From positions 124,001-188,000 of the forward strand of contig NW_024067848.1 of the NCBI RefSeq assembly GCF_009389715.1: a stretch of DNA of 64,000 bases. Reading direction: 5' to 3'. Below are positions 24,493 through 36,390 of this stretch, piece by piece. Within the stretch, counting starts at the first letter, position 1. The number at the start of each line of letters is the position of its first letter. Below the pieces are notes generated by a model. The model ran no database searches and was not told where the DNA came from. It was given only the letters and a program-made list of their open reading frames with translations. The position numbers and the translations under genes were made by a program. Origin of the DNA: Phoenix dactylifera (lineage: Eukaryota > Streptophyta > Magnoliopsida > Arecales > Arecaceae).

Positions 24493-26339
24493 CCCCAGCA
24501 GATAGTGCCATACCTCATCTGAGACCCAACGCAGGATAAATGATGTTGAAGAGATCTTCTTATTTGATGGTTGGAGTGGGCGAAAGATGTCGAGTCCATT
24601 CTCAAGTAACCCACGGTGGAGCATCCTCCCCGTAGTGTTGTCCTGTACTACAAAGCCATTAACATCAAATGTAAAGGAGTTATTTATTATCATGAGTAAA
24701 TTTTTTGATTAAAAGTAAATTGGCCGATACATTTGAACATTGGAGGATATCTTTTAATATAAATAATTGGGATGAAGTAGTGACATGAGAAGATCCAGTG
24801 TGTTTAATAACCAAACCTTCACCATTTCTGACTTAAACATATTTTAAGCCATGGTATAAAGAGTCGATGATCAGATTTCTAAGATCAAAAGTAATGTGGT
24901 GAGCAGCTTTGGTATCCATGTACCATGTAGACTTATTCATGAGATGTGGTGTGGCTATCATTGCAGCTAATTGCTGGGGAGGATGTCAACCTTAGAAGGC
25001 AAGATCAAGATGGTGATAGCAATCCAAAGTTGTATGCCCAGCTTTGTTACATATTTGATAGGTGGGCTATATAGTGTTTTGTTAGATTGGTGCTACATTA
25101 TTTTTTGCCTAATTGTTAGGCCCTTTATGATGTTGCCGAGATCAACTTTGAGTGTCAAATGCTTACTATTGCTATTGATAATTGTTGGAGCATTATTGTT
25201 GATTGTTGTTGAATAGACAATGACCATTATTTTATTTTTGAACCCATTATGATTTATAGTAAATGTAGTAGCATTGGGTTGTGTGGGTTTGGATGGCTTG
25301 TCGAGACTTAACTCTTTTGCTGAAAGAAGGCTATGGAGTTCTTATATAGTGACTGGTGCATATTTTGCATGGGTTCGAATTGCAGTTTGGAATGGTCTAT
25401 AAGATTTTATAAGACCTTTTAGGGTGTATATAAGAATATCTATATCACTTACAGGTTCCCCACTAGCAGCTACTTGGTCCTTGATTTGTTTAATTTTGTG
25501 TAAATAAGCTTGCATTGAGGGTGGAGCTTTCTTAATTTCACCCAATTGTTGCTTCAGATGAATGATATAGGAGTGGGTAATGGTTCGAAAGCATCTCTCA
25601 AGTGCTTCCCATGTCTTCCCAGCAGACTTGACACCCACAGTGTATGTAATGGCGGTTTCTGAAAGGGTAGTATTAATCCAGGATAGCACCATTTAATCTT
25701 TTTCAGACCACTTATCAAAGATAATATTAACTATTCTTTTATCACCTTCTAAGATGGTTTCTAGAGGAGCAAAAGTGCTCCCATCTACGATACCCATTAA
25801 TTTATGACCTCTTAGGATTGGGAGAAACTCTATATAAGATAATTGTTTGAATCAAGCTTAATAGGAGTTAGACCGGTGATGTTGGTGATTACCAAAGGAA
25901 CTGATGATGTTTCTAATGAAGTGGCTGAATATGATAATTAATCCTTCCATGACCTTCGGATGTTTGATCTTAGGCACAAGTGGTGTGAGTCCAATACTGC
26001 TCTAATACTAAGAAAAAGAAGAAGATTATGGAGAAAGAATAGAAAAATTTTGAGAATGAGAATAGTGGTCATATTTACCACTGTTGTATTGGATTGTATT
26101 TATAGACATATAAGAATACATATAGAAAGTTTGACCCAATTGATTTGGGTTTAAATTACAAATTTTCAATTCAAATTAAAATACAACGAAAATGATAATT
26201 TTGCATATCCCAACATTGAGGAACACGATTGCAGGGCTGATGTTTAAAATTCAAATTTCAAATTTCAAATGCACTAAAAATTGGTAATCATGTTGCCATA
26301 TTTTGTGATTGTAGCTAGCATGAATCAAATTTGCTGTCA

Positions 26340-26660
26340 TCCAGAAGGTTTGCCTCTATCCAATAATTATGACATGATGCAAAACATCCCAGTACTTTGT
26401 ATCTCGACTAGGGAGAATTGCTTGGCTTTCCATCTAGAAATCTTATGATCAAGATTGGATAACAAGATTGGCATGTCCATGGATGCAACTCCCACAAGTT
26501 GTTTCATAGCTGATGGAGTCATGAGCTATACACTAGAGGTTGCAAAGGAGCTAGATATACTGGAGCTTCTGTACTGAACCACAAGTGCTTGTGATCCATA
26601 GGCTACCTCTACTTCTTCGAGCATGTTGAAAGAGGCTTTACGCCTTTAAAAGGTACCTCT
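26340..26660 (+). pseudogene. UGT85 exon 1 relic
   Basis: Nucleotide similarity to the 3' half of the orphan exon at 28363-28864 is obvious: AACATCCCAGTACTTTGTAT, TCATAGCTGATGGAGTCATG and ACCACAAGTGCTTGTG. The relic begins abruptly in mid-exon and has a TGA where the functional copies have the tryptophan of FWTTSA, plus indels. Similarity continues past the donor site into intron sequence up to about 26880 (compare 28915-29100), so it arose by DNA duplication and not by retroposition. Confidence 0.85.
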
Positions 26661-27357
26661 ACCTCTTCGAGCATGGTAGAGTGAGGCAGTTCAGGTTCAA
26701 AACGAGGGACACAAGCAAGACAAATTTCTCAAAGAAGAAAAAAAAAATATAAGTGTCTGTTTGGATAATTTTGTTTGGATTTTTACGATTGAAAATAAAA
26801 TTTTTAACACTATAGAATATAAAGGCTGGCCCGGTTCATGTTAACCAATTTTTTCTCAAATTATTCTTGCTAAGCTGATCCGGATATTGATCGATGCTAC
26901 TATATTCGTATTCACATTAATTATTGCAATAAAATAATAATAATAAAAGTAAAAAGAAAAAAAAATTTAATATTAGTGGATGAGAACTTGATAGCGACCA
27001 TAATAATTGAAAAAGGATGTGACATGGGATCATTATCACTTGAAAGGAATAATCCAACCTTGACCAGTAAGTTGTAAAATGATATAATGAGAACGGACGT
27101 ACATAAAAGTCTTAACAAAAGTAATAAGTTTTGTTTTTTTGTTTTAAAACAGGTTAAAAGATAACCACATAAGCAGTGGGTCAATCTCAAGATCATTGCA
27201 GCTATACTGTCACCATAAAATTTAATATGATTTTTTGATTTGATTATTATTGTTCTCTTTTCTGCAGTTCATTCACCCACGAAAGCTATCACACACATGT
27301 TAGACAATTGCTCTAAGCTTGGGAAAATAATATTCCATTTAGGACAAACAGAAACTC

Positions 27358-27763
27358 TTTTTTTTTTTTTTTTTTTTTTTGATGAAAAAATAGGGGAAGA
27401 GGGGGGAAGGTAAGCCCACCCCCGCGTAGCAGCCCCACACTGGGCCCCCACCCCGCCAGGAGCATGTTCGATGCGGGCAGAATGACCGTTTGGTATAGGC
27501 CTAGCTCACCAGACCCCAGCCATATTTTACTCATACCCTCCCCACCCGTGGCCCCGGCTCAGTTACCCCACTGGGCCCTGGCACGAGTACCCCGTGTGAG
27601 TACGTCACACCTGGCACCACCCAGGCTACCAGCCGACCAGTAGCACTTCCAGACTCCGTGTCCAGGCGCGGGGCATCCGGTCCCCAGATTTAATCGACGC
27701 CCGTGCGTTTCGAACCTGGAACCACTTGGTTAGAAGCAAACGCCCCGTTCCAACTGGGCTACC
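27358..27763 (-). mobile_element. tRNA-derived SINE-like insertion with poly(A) tail
   Basis: An insert of about 400 bp exists only in duplication copy B. On the minus strand it starts with a tRNA-like head (GTAGCCCAGTTGGAACGG as box A; GGTTCGAAACGC as box B about 35 bases later), continues with a GC-rich body, and ends in a 20+ base poly(A), seen as T at 27358-27380. Flanks share ACTCTT, consistent with a short target duplication, and the empty site in copy A reads straight through. The length is long for a plant SINE, so a composite is possible. Confidence 0.7.
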
Positions 27764-28164
27764 ACTCTTCAACGGAACATTTGTATATGATAACTGATAA
27801 ATTTACTCGTCACGGCACCTCTCTTTCTAAACTTGTTTTACCCAACACAAGACGAGTACGTTAATCTATTATTTCTCTATAAAACTCTTGAATTTAATAT
27901 GATCATATGCTCGCAAAAAACAGATTACAATAACATCAGATGCCAGGTAAATCCACTAGAGCAGGACAATGTGTCCCATTCATAACTAATAACGAGGTAT
28001 ACTATGAAGAAAAGTCCACAAAAGCACATTTGGGACCACGTCAAATGGTCAATGATCCCATAAACAATTACGTGTAACTCGTCAAACGACTCTAAATACT
28101 TCACCAAAGATAAGATCCCACATCTAGGGCACTTTCTTCTCTTTCTTTTTTTTTTTTGGTAAAT

Positions 28165-28262
28165 CCTAGGCCCCTTTAAATATTTCAGGGTGGGCCCACC
28201 AGGCTGGGTTTCCCTAACTGCACCCTTCTTCCATGCCATGGCCCCCTTCTTCATCTCCCCCC
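28165..28262 (-). pseudogene. UGT85 C-terminal relic
   Basis: On the minus strand this segment encodes a stretch related to the last 30 or so residues of UGT-1 (A-V-R-E-T-Q-P-G-G-P against [10 protein letters not shown]) and then diverges. It is cut off at about 28262. The rest of the gene is absent, so it is a dead 3' fragment carried in the duplicated block. Confidence 0.8.
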
Positions 28263-28362
28263 CTAAATGCTATATGGCCTTGCCCATGTAGTTGGGAGAA
28301 CTTCAAGAGTTAGTGGCCATTTCTCTTTTTTTTTTCGTGGGACTACCATCTCTTCTAGTAAG

Positions 28363-28864
28363 ATGGCTTCTCCAAGGCCCCATGCAGTTGTCATTCCATT
28401 CCCAGCCCAAGGCCACGTAACTCCCCTGCTTCATCTCGCCAAGGTCCTTCATTCTAGAGGTTTTCACATCACCTATATCAATACCATATACAACCATCAA
28501 CGCTTGTTAAGGTCTCGAGGCGCAGATTCTTTGAATGGTTCGAGAGATTTCCATTTCGAGGCCATTCCAGATGGTTTGCCTCCACCCGAAAATGATGACG
28601 TGACGCAGAACATCCCAGAACTTTGTATCTCAACCAGGGAGAATTGCTTGGCTCCATTTCGAGACCTTGTGATGAAGATTAGTATGTCTATGGATGCACC
28701 TCCCATTAGTTGTTTCATAGCTGATGGAGTCATGAGCTTTACACTAGAGGTTGCAAAGGAGATGGGTATTCCGGAGCTTCTCTTCTGGACCACAAGTGCT
28801 TGTGGCCTCATGGGCTACCTCCACTTCTTCGAGCTTGTTGAAAGAGGCTGCACGCCTCTCAAAG
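28363..28864 (+). pseudogene. Orphan intact first exon of a UGT85-type gene (UGT-2)
   Basis: An open 167-codon first exon starting at ATG 28363 and ending in phase 1 at a good donor (CTCAAAG|GTACC). It has [12 protein letters not shown] with His18 and [12 protein letters not shown] with Asp121, so nothing in it is damaged. No second exon follows: the next 9 kb are transposon sequence, and the next UGT exon 2 (39360) has its own first exon at 38058. Family genes need exon 2 for the PSPG box, so this is most likely a gene truncated by rearrangement. The phase would permit splicing to the exon at 39360. Reading through the donor gives a stop six codons later. Confidence 0.8.
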
Positions 28865-29884
28865 GTACCTGCTCACCTCTGTGCTGAATTTGTTTTGAAA
28901 AGCTCTCAAACGTAGAGTGAGGCAGCTGAGGTTTAAAACGAGGGATATAAACAGGGACCACTTTTTCAAAAAAAGGGGACAAAAAGTACAAGAGCCGGTT
29001 TGGATAATCCTATCGGATCCTCAGGGTCGGAAATAAGATTTACAATACTATAGAATATAAGTCCTACCCAGCTCAAATCAACCATATCTTTCCCAATCTA
29101 TTCCTCGGAGGAAAAAAAAAATTGTCCTTATGAGATTTGAGCCAGCCCATTCCAAGGCTGTTCTTGAAAATTCTATGTATATAGGATCGACCCAGGCCTG
29201 TGATCCAGTTGGACTGCCAATGATTAAACAAACAGACCCAAAACATGCTTCTCATGTTTTTAGCTAAGGTTATAAGGTTCCCAAGTTGCTCCACGTCTGT
29301 AAGTCCGCTCCGAAGCATTTAAAGGAGCACGGTAATCATTCAATAATTGATTTGCTTATTAGCTTATACTGTTGAAAATAAATTGTATCTAGAAATTGCT
29401 ATTTGTGATATGGAATAATAAACTAAAATTAAAAACTTAATACCTACAAAATATTTTCAAAATCAATTGGTAGAAAGCTTTCCTGGATCGAGGCATATGA
29501 TGCACACTGCCCTAAAATGTTGTATCTTATCTCTAAGATATAACAATCCGGCTCAGACCGATCCTCCTCTAACGAGTACGATCATTGGGGTGGCTTGATC
29601 CGAATGACTCCTTCAAATGCCTAGAAAAAAATAGAAGAAGAAAAATCGAAAAAAAAGTGGAATTCTCTATCCTGTATTTATTGATCCAAGATCTCAGACC
29701 TAGAGCCTACTTATAGACTTTGTCTTATTACTGATAAGACGCTGCATTTCCGAGGGATGCGGTCGGAAACATCACATCCCATTCGGAAACCAATGTTTGC
29801 TTCTGAAGAGTCGCAGCACTTTAGAGAGGAAGGCTTGGCAAAATAGTATGCGGTATGCATACACGACACACCTCGCCTTGCCAT
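28865..29884. other. Former UGT-2 intron and repeat sequence
   Basis: 28915-29100 still matches the intron-side sequence of the relic at 26660-26880. From about 29330 the sequence looks like LTR-type repeat leading into the Copia LTR that I can define only from 29885. No gene seen. Confidence 0.5.
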
Positions 29885-31257
29885 GGGACGTGCATAGCAC
29901 GACCGGTCAAGCTGAGCCAAGTGCGTGCGCACGGTCCCCAGCTCAATCCCATAAAGCCTGATTTGTGCTATCTGGGAAAGGAATTCTATTTAGGCAAGAA
30001 GACTTGCTTCCACATATTCGATGTGGGACTAAAAAAGAAAAAGTTTTAAAGTTTTTGAAATACTTAATACATAAGGGATAAGATTGGTTTTAATTTTTTG
30101 AAATTTAAAACTTTTTATACGTTAAAAACTCTAACAATCCCCTACAAAAGATTTAAGTCTAGAAAAAAAATATAAAGAATGGGCAACTTATACTATGGAA
30201 TGGGTGAAGTGTTATGTAGTCTTGAATCTTACTTAGTATTGATAGTATTCATTTGAAAGAATCATAGTAGATTAGATATTAAACTAGGTCTTTTGTCTCA
30301 GACTTTTACTTAGCAAGCACACAGTATGGATCAGTTGGATCTTTATGTGGTCAATGCCACTTCAAAGCTTTGCGCTTAGAACCTTATTTTTTATGAGAAT
30401 TTTCTTAGGGTGAGCCCAAATCCCTAGTCACTATCTATACGACAATTCTCATATTGGTAAGTGCTCCAAGGATTTTTGTCACCTAATACCCTAAAGATTT
30501 TCTATCTTGGACTCATTAATAGTATAACTCGATCTTTCTAATATATTTTGTCACCGATAAGAGCACTCGTTATAAGGATGGGAGGAGATATACTCCAAAA
30601 ATTATGCTCTGATACGATCACTCAATCAGCTTCATTTCTCCCATATTGAATCTCCTTTATAAGATCTCCAATCACAAAGATTGGGTATCCATTATCGATG
30701 ACCAAATAGTGGCCTTAAGCCCTATCACCCTAGATAATTCTAGGACTCCACTGCTAGGCAAATCTTTGGTTAATTCAAGTTTTTCTTAGACTTGACAAAT
30801 TTTAAGAAAATGATATTACTCTTTTAAGTTGTCTTACAAACTTACGACGAATCTGGATATGCCGGTTTATCTTTTTATTTGTATTCTTTTGATTTGTCAG
30901 TTCCATCAAGGCCTTAATATCATAATGAATTGATATGGCTGAAACAACTTAGATAGTAAAGATAGCTCTAAGATGAGATTTTTAATCTACTTTGCCTCAG
31001 TATAGACAATATCTAGAGCAATCAACTCGGCCTCCATGATGCTCCGAGATATAATAGTTGCATGGATGATAGCTAAGCAACAACAACACCATTGAGAAGA
31101 AAGAGATATCTGGTGGTTGATTTAAGACCAAGAGAATCAGTAATCCAATTTGCATTACTATAACCCTCAACCACATTAGGGTATCCTATGTATAGGCGAA
31201 ATAGATTAAGGATTTTCTTAAAATATCGAAATATTCTTTCAACAACCAAACAATGAG

Positions 31258-31904
31258 TGTCAGGATCAAGCACTACCATTACACCAAAACCGACCGGTTT
31301 TTAGTGAAGGCGCAACTCTATTTCCTTAAACCCCACCAAAGGCAGTGCCACGAGTTGACTCCGACCTGGCCTCGCCCACCCCGGACTCCGACCTGACCTC
31401 GCCATAGGTTCAGGGACCCTCGGGTATAACCCACGTACTAACCAAGCTATCGCCGTTGGCAGGCGGCAGGACATGCTGACAGTAACCCTCCCTGTGCTGC
31501 TCAGGGACCCCGCAAGGTATGGCCCGCACAGCGGTAAAATATGTCCAACATTCCCTCCCCCCAACGCGATGCCTGGGTTTCGAACTCGAGATCTCTGGCT
31601 CTGATACCAGTTGTCAGGATCAAGCGCTACCATGACACCAAAACCGACCGATTTTTAGTGAAGGCGCAACTCTATTTCCTTAAACCCCACCAAAAGCAGC
31701 GCCACGAGTCGACTCCGACCAGACCTCGCCCACCTCGAACTCCGACCTGGCCTCGCCATGGGTTCAGGGACCCTTGGGTATAACCCACCTACTAACCAAG
31801 CCATCGCCGTTGGCAGGCGGCAGGACATGCTGACAGTGACCCTCCCTGTGCTGCTCAGAGACCCCGCAAGGTATGGCCCGCACAGCGGCAGAATATGTCC
31901 AACA
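31258..31904 (-). mobile_element. Complete TRIM (terminal-repeat retrotransposon in miniature)
   Basis: Two 293-bp direct repeats (31258-31550 and 31612-31904), each TGTCAGGATC...TGTCCAACA in plus orientation, enclose a 61-bp interior. On the minus strand the interior has a 13-base methionine-tRNA primer site TGGTATCAGAGCC (31609-31597) next to the right repeat and a purine tract GGGGGGAGGGAA next to the left repeat. Target duplication ATGAG flanks both ends (31253-31257 and 31905-31909). No coding capacity. The repeats differ at about 19 of 293 positions by eye. The host RNase H frame resumes after the element. Confidence 0.93.
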
Positions 31905-32041
31905 ATGAGATTGATTTAGATTTTAAGTATATCTACTTAGTCTCCCTACATCATAAGCAATATCAGCTCTATCCTATTTGCCATCAACTGGTTCACATAA
32001 ATTCTTTTTAGGATGAATAATTGGATCATAAGGGATAGATA

Positions 32042-32690
32042 GTGTTGCCCAGCTATGCAGCCCAAGATGTAAGGAGAGGGGGATGAATTGGGTTTTTAAA
32101 AAATCTTTGATAAATAATGCAGTGGAATTAAATACCTAACAAATTAATAATGATTTCAACAAGGAAAGCAGTAAATAATATATAACATGTTAAAACAAGA
32201 AAACAAGCAAGGCAAATATAAGAAGTTTATAATGGTTCAATGCAAACTTTGTACCTGTATCCACTTCTCAAGACTTCTTAAAAATTTTACTATAATCTAT
32301 AGCTAGATTACAACCCAGTTATTCTTTAGGTTCATAATGAAACTCAATTGATTTTTTTTTAGGTCAATCAAAAAAAATTTTTACTGATTATTTTTCGGGT
32401 TCACAATCACCCCAGTTGATTCTCTAAGCCAATCAACTACAACCAACCCCAAGCCTTTTTCAGGCCCAACACAAATCTAATTCCTGATTTGGACAAACCT
32501 TTCCCCTAAGTTTCAGTCCAAAAACTTGTTACAGCAAATGACAAAAAGAATTAAATGTTGTTACAATAAATATAGCCTGAAGACAGTAAATACAAAAACA
32601 ATAAATGGAGCTGTACTAGGTTGGTTAACTTGAATGCTTTTTAAAGGCGCTTCACCAACTCTCTGAAGTTGAAGATGTGATCATTCCACT
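32042..32690. mobile_element. LTR fragment related to the solo LTR end
   Basis: Begins TGTTGCCCAG and continues with GATGAATTGGGTTTTTAAA, which is the reverse complement of a diverged version of the right end of the 22508-24492 element. It lies between the RNase H and integrase pieces of the host Copia; integrase similarity resumes at about 32690. No second LTR or internal domain is seen. Confidence 0.6.
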
Positions 32691-35347
32691 GTAGGGAGTA
32701 AGGAGGAGTAATCTCACGAATAATCTCATGCTTTTGACAAAATAGAGCCATTTCATTCGAAGAAATTCTCCACCTCAATTAAACTTAAGTCTTTTGAGGA
32801 TTTTTTCAATTTGGGTTTCAACTTCAGCTTTATAGATTTTAAACTTATCTAAGACTTTATTTTTTATTTTATTAGATATATGTAACAATATCGAGAGAAA
32901 TCATCAAGAAATGTTACAAAGTAATAATTTTCTCTGTAAGTTAAAATTTTGGTAGAGTCACACACATCGCTATGAATTAGATCAAGAAGGTTAGAACTTC
33001 TATTAATAGAATTGAAAGGTTTTTGGATATTTAGGGTTGAACTTCACATTTGATCTTTTTATTCAGATGGATCTTAGGGATCATATTCAAGTTAGTTATC
33101 TGATGGATCCGATCAAAATTCACATGACCAAACCTACCATGCCAAACATTAGAGGATTCAAGATTTAGAACAAAAGGATAATTTTTATTAGAATCATTAG
33201 GAATTACACTTAATTTGAATAGACCTTTAGATATAAAGCCTTTTCCAACAAACTCATTATTACGACTGATTACAAACTTATTAGATTCTAATATAATCTT
33301 ATGGCTCTTGATACAAGAAGAGATCCACCGATGAGGCTCTTCCTAACGTTGGGAACAAGCAACGCTTCATGAAGAATTAGAGTTTTTTCAGATGTCATCT
33401 TTAGGTCCGCTCATCCTTTTTCTAACACTTGTGCTGAGGAGTCATTCCCAAGCATTACATCTCCTCTACTTGATTCCTGAAAGGTAGAGAACAATAAGCG
33501 ATCAAAACAAACATTCACATTACCTTCAGAATCAAGCCACCAATTACAAGATGAATGGACAAAAAATACTAAAGTGTTTTGACTTTTTGACTTGAAGGAA
33601 GATCCATAACCATTTTTAACTATGTTTACTTGAGCTTTAGGTATTTTTTCTTTCAAGGTTTAGTTTCCCTATGGTAGCAATCCTTTGCCATATGATTGGT
33701 TCGTTTGCATATGAAGTATAAGGTTTCCTTCATTTTTGGCTTCTGAATTGGACAATTTTGGCTTCTAGGAGGTTTGGACGAGACAAGGTTTGAAGGATTC
33801 TATGGTTTTTTCTTTTTAAAAAAAATTACTCAAGGTTTGGAATAGGTTTGATCTGATCTAGTCAAATTGATCTTGGATCCAAAACTAGATTTGGGCTTAT
33901 GTTTAAGTCGATGCTCTTCTTCGATCCTGATAAAGTTTATAACCTCCAATAGGGTTAAGTCACCTTACTTATGACTTAACACATGAGAAAAACTCAACTA
34001 AGATGGAGGGAGAGACTCAACCAAGATTTGGACTCTATAGCTTTCAGAGAATTTGCAACCTGTCAGTTTAGCCTTTCTAAAAGGATCCTGAAATTTATGA
34101 ATTTGGATACTAATAGATTTGGAATACACCATGGCATATTTATGGATTTGATATGGCGAATCAATCATGACCATAATCATCCAATCTATATTATGCTTCA
34201 AGAGCATCCCAAATCTCCTTAGCCGAATTAGTGGGAAGGTACACATCATGTAGAGAATCAGCAAAGGCACTAAGGATCCTATGACAATAATAGAAATCAA
34301 TTTCTTCAAGAGTTTTAGGGTAAGAGCCAGAGGATCTGGAATCTTAAGGATTGGGAGAGGGTTGAGAGGTTGATCCAGATGATGGTCTAGGATCAAAGAA
34401 TTCTATGACAGAAATAAATTCTAATATATTGAGCCAATATTTTACTTGGCTTTGTCACTTTCCAAAAGAGAAACCACTCAATTTTTTAGGTTTGATTCCA
34501 CTATGATCATCAAAAGAAGCTATTCATAAATTTTAGTTGCTTAATTTGTTCTGCAAATACAAGTTTCAAGAAGTTTAGCCCTATATGTTTGAATAGTTAA
34601 TTAATGACTTTCAATAATATAATTCTAAATTTTAAAATAAATGCAATAAAGGATTACAACAAAAATAAAATTAAATAACTATACTAAGAAATTTGCACAG
34701 TTAATATTTTGGAAAAACAACTAATAACAATATCTAAAACAATAGTAATTTCTGCACAATTTTTAAAAGATACAAAAAATTTCTGCACGGATTTTAAAAA
34801 TATAGAAAATTTTGTATAAAATAGTTTACATAAAATTTAAAGCTATGGAAAATCTTCATAGATCTTAAAGCTGCAATAATTTTTTATAAAGATTTTTAGT
34901 CTATAGAAAATTTTTGTGCCCTTTGTGTGCAGGTCTGTAGCCCCCGTTAACGAAAACAATTCTCCTCAGCCTGATCCATAAAGAAAAGAGAGGAGGGTGT
35001 ATAGATTGATCCAAAAACCGTATAGATTCATCTAAAAACCGCAACGTGCACGGCACGGTTGGCTAAGCTGAGCGTGGGTGTAGTCATCAGCCTAATTCCA
35101 TGAAGCTCGATTTGGGCTTCCTAAAAAAGAAATTCTATTAAGCAAGAAAACTTGTTTCCATATATCCGATATAGGGCTCAAAACAAAAAAGTTTTAAAGT
35201 CTTTAAAATTTTTAACACATACGGGATAAGATCAGTCTTTATTTTTTGAAATTTAAATATTTTTATAAGTTACAAACTCCAACATATACTTCCTTCTAAT
35301 TTTGTGAACATTTCAAATAAATAAATACCTCTTTGGAGACATCCGAA

Positions 35348-35452
<105 letters not shown>

Positions 35453-35706
35453 TTTTTTCTGTTAAAAACTGACGTGCACCGTTTTCTTAACCCTGAAAGC
35501 AAAGGGTGGTCAGGTGGTGTACGTAGGGGTTAAACAATACCCAAGCCTTTTATCTTAGGCCAATATCTGGGTCATAATAATATCAGCTATGATATCAGGA
35601 ATCTTGATTTTTCCTTTTAAATCCTTGTGTCTTGATTGAGATAAATCGAGACATCGATCCATCCTGACATCCAGTAGCCTCTCAAATGACCAAGCGTCTA
35701 CACTTA

Positions 35707-36150
35707 GGGCTCATTTGGTTCACGGAAAGCATTTTTCCTCCTAGGAATATGATTTCTGGAAAACAAATTCCTACGAAGAGGATGCATAGGAAATTACTTT
35801 TAGCATGTTTGGTTGACCATGGAAAAGTGACAAATTTTCAAAGTGTTTATGTTTGGTTGGCCATCTACTTTTCTGAGAAAGTTATGTATAATTCCTATTA
35901 TGTCCTTAATAAAGATTAGATCTTTAATGCCTCTTTAATGCTAAAGGGTCTTTTTGGGAAAAAATAAAAATAGAGTGATTTCCGCCTCATGGAAAAGTAA
36001 CTTTCACATGAAATGTGGGAATTATATTTCCATGGGAATACAACTTTTCCATTTCTTTTTTTTGAAAACTTCAACCAAACAAGAAGCATCTCATTATTTT
36101 TCCGTCCACCATACTTTTCCTCTTTTTTTTCCCACGAACCAAACGAGCCC
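35707..36150. mobile_element. Tourist-like (PIF/Harbinger) MITE, 444 bp
   Basis: Terminal inverted repeats GGGCTCATTTGGTTC and GAACCAAACGAGCCC, flanked by TTA on both sides (35704-35706, 36151-36153). Internal arms are also complementary (GGAAAAGT / ACTTTTCC). No protein. The 3-bp TTA target duplication places it with PIF/Harbinger-type MITEs. Confidence 0.88.
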
Positions 36151-36174
36151 TTAACAAAGCTCGTTAATGGTGAT

Positions 36175-36270
36175 TAGGGCTCTAACCTACACGTGTGCAG
36201 GCAAGATGGCTTGCAAAATAGCCTTTGATAGGATAGTTCAGAAATTTAAATTAAATAACCAAGACCTAGT
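36175..36270. repeat. Dispersed repeat shared with 15530-15625
   Basis: GCAAGATGGCTTGCAAAATA and AAATTAAATAACCAAG recur with few changes at 15557 and 15600. Only two copies are visible in the window and the parent element is unknown. Confidence 0.7.
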
Positions 36271-36390
36271 TGGCCTCCACCAGTCAAAAGGCGAGGTAGC
36301 CGGGCACGGGTTGCCACGGCATGGCTCTTTAACGTCCCTCTATTTATTTTAGTTCTGCATAGAAAGTATAAATACAGGCAATCCTACTAA

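Larger units (their letters stand above)
21770..26215 (-). mobile_element. Degenerate Ty1/copia retrotransposon (minus), 3' truncated and interrupted
   Basis: Reading on the minus strand: a short LTR of about 200 bp begins TGTTGGGATATGC at 26215. A primer-binding-like TAGTATTAGAGC follows at 26010-25999. Gag of the UBN2 type follows at about 25860-25340, with stops in it, then the pre-integrase/integrase region around 24693-24493 and 22507-22119. The integrase C-terminal HLKVFGC motif is at about 21870-21840. RT, RNase H and the 3' LTR are missing. A 1985-bp element is inserted in the pre-integrase segment. The element is dead. Confidence 0.8.
26990..28262. repeat. Segmental duplication, copy B
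   Basis: Collinear with 17380-18590. It carries a SINE-like insert (27358-27763) absent from copy A and lacks the R element present there. It ends abruptly at about 28262 inside the UGT C-terminal coding sequence, about 100 bp before the oppositely oriented orphan UGT exon. Confidence 0.85.
29885..35284 (-). mobile_element. Degenerate Ty1/copia retrotransposon (minus) with nested insertions
   Basis: LTR-like direct repeats are recognisable at 29885-30136 and 35040-35284 (shared GGGATAAGAT, TTTTTTGAAATTTAAA and a TGTTRGAGTTT start on the minus strand). A purine tract (TTTGTAGGGGAT) abuts the left LTR. Right to left on the minus strand: gag around 34510-33990 with frameshifts; a C-x-H-x-C-type zinc knuckle at about 33700; protease (WWLDSE in place of a D-S-G, with CFDRLLFSTF) at about 33550; integrase at about 33050-32690; RNase H at 32041-31910 and 31257-31000 (RIFRYF, GYSNANW). 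RT is largely gone. The TRIM and the LTR fragment described separately are inserted in it. Confidence 0.72.
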
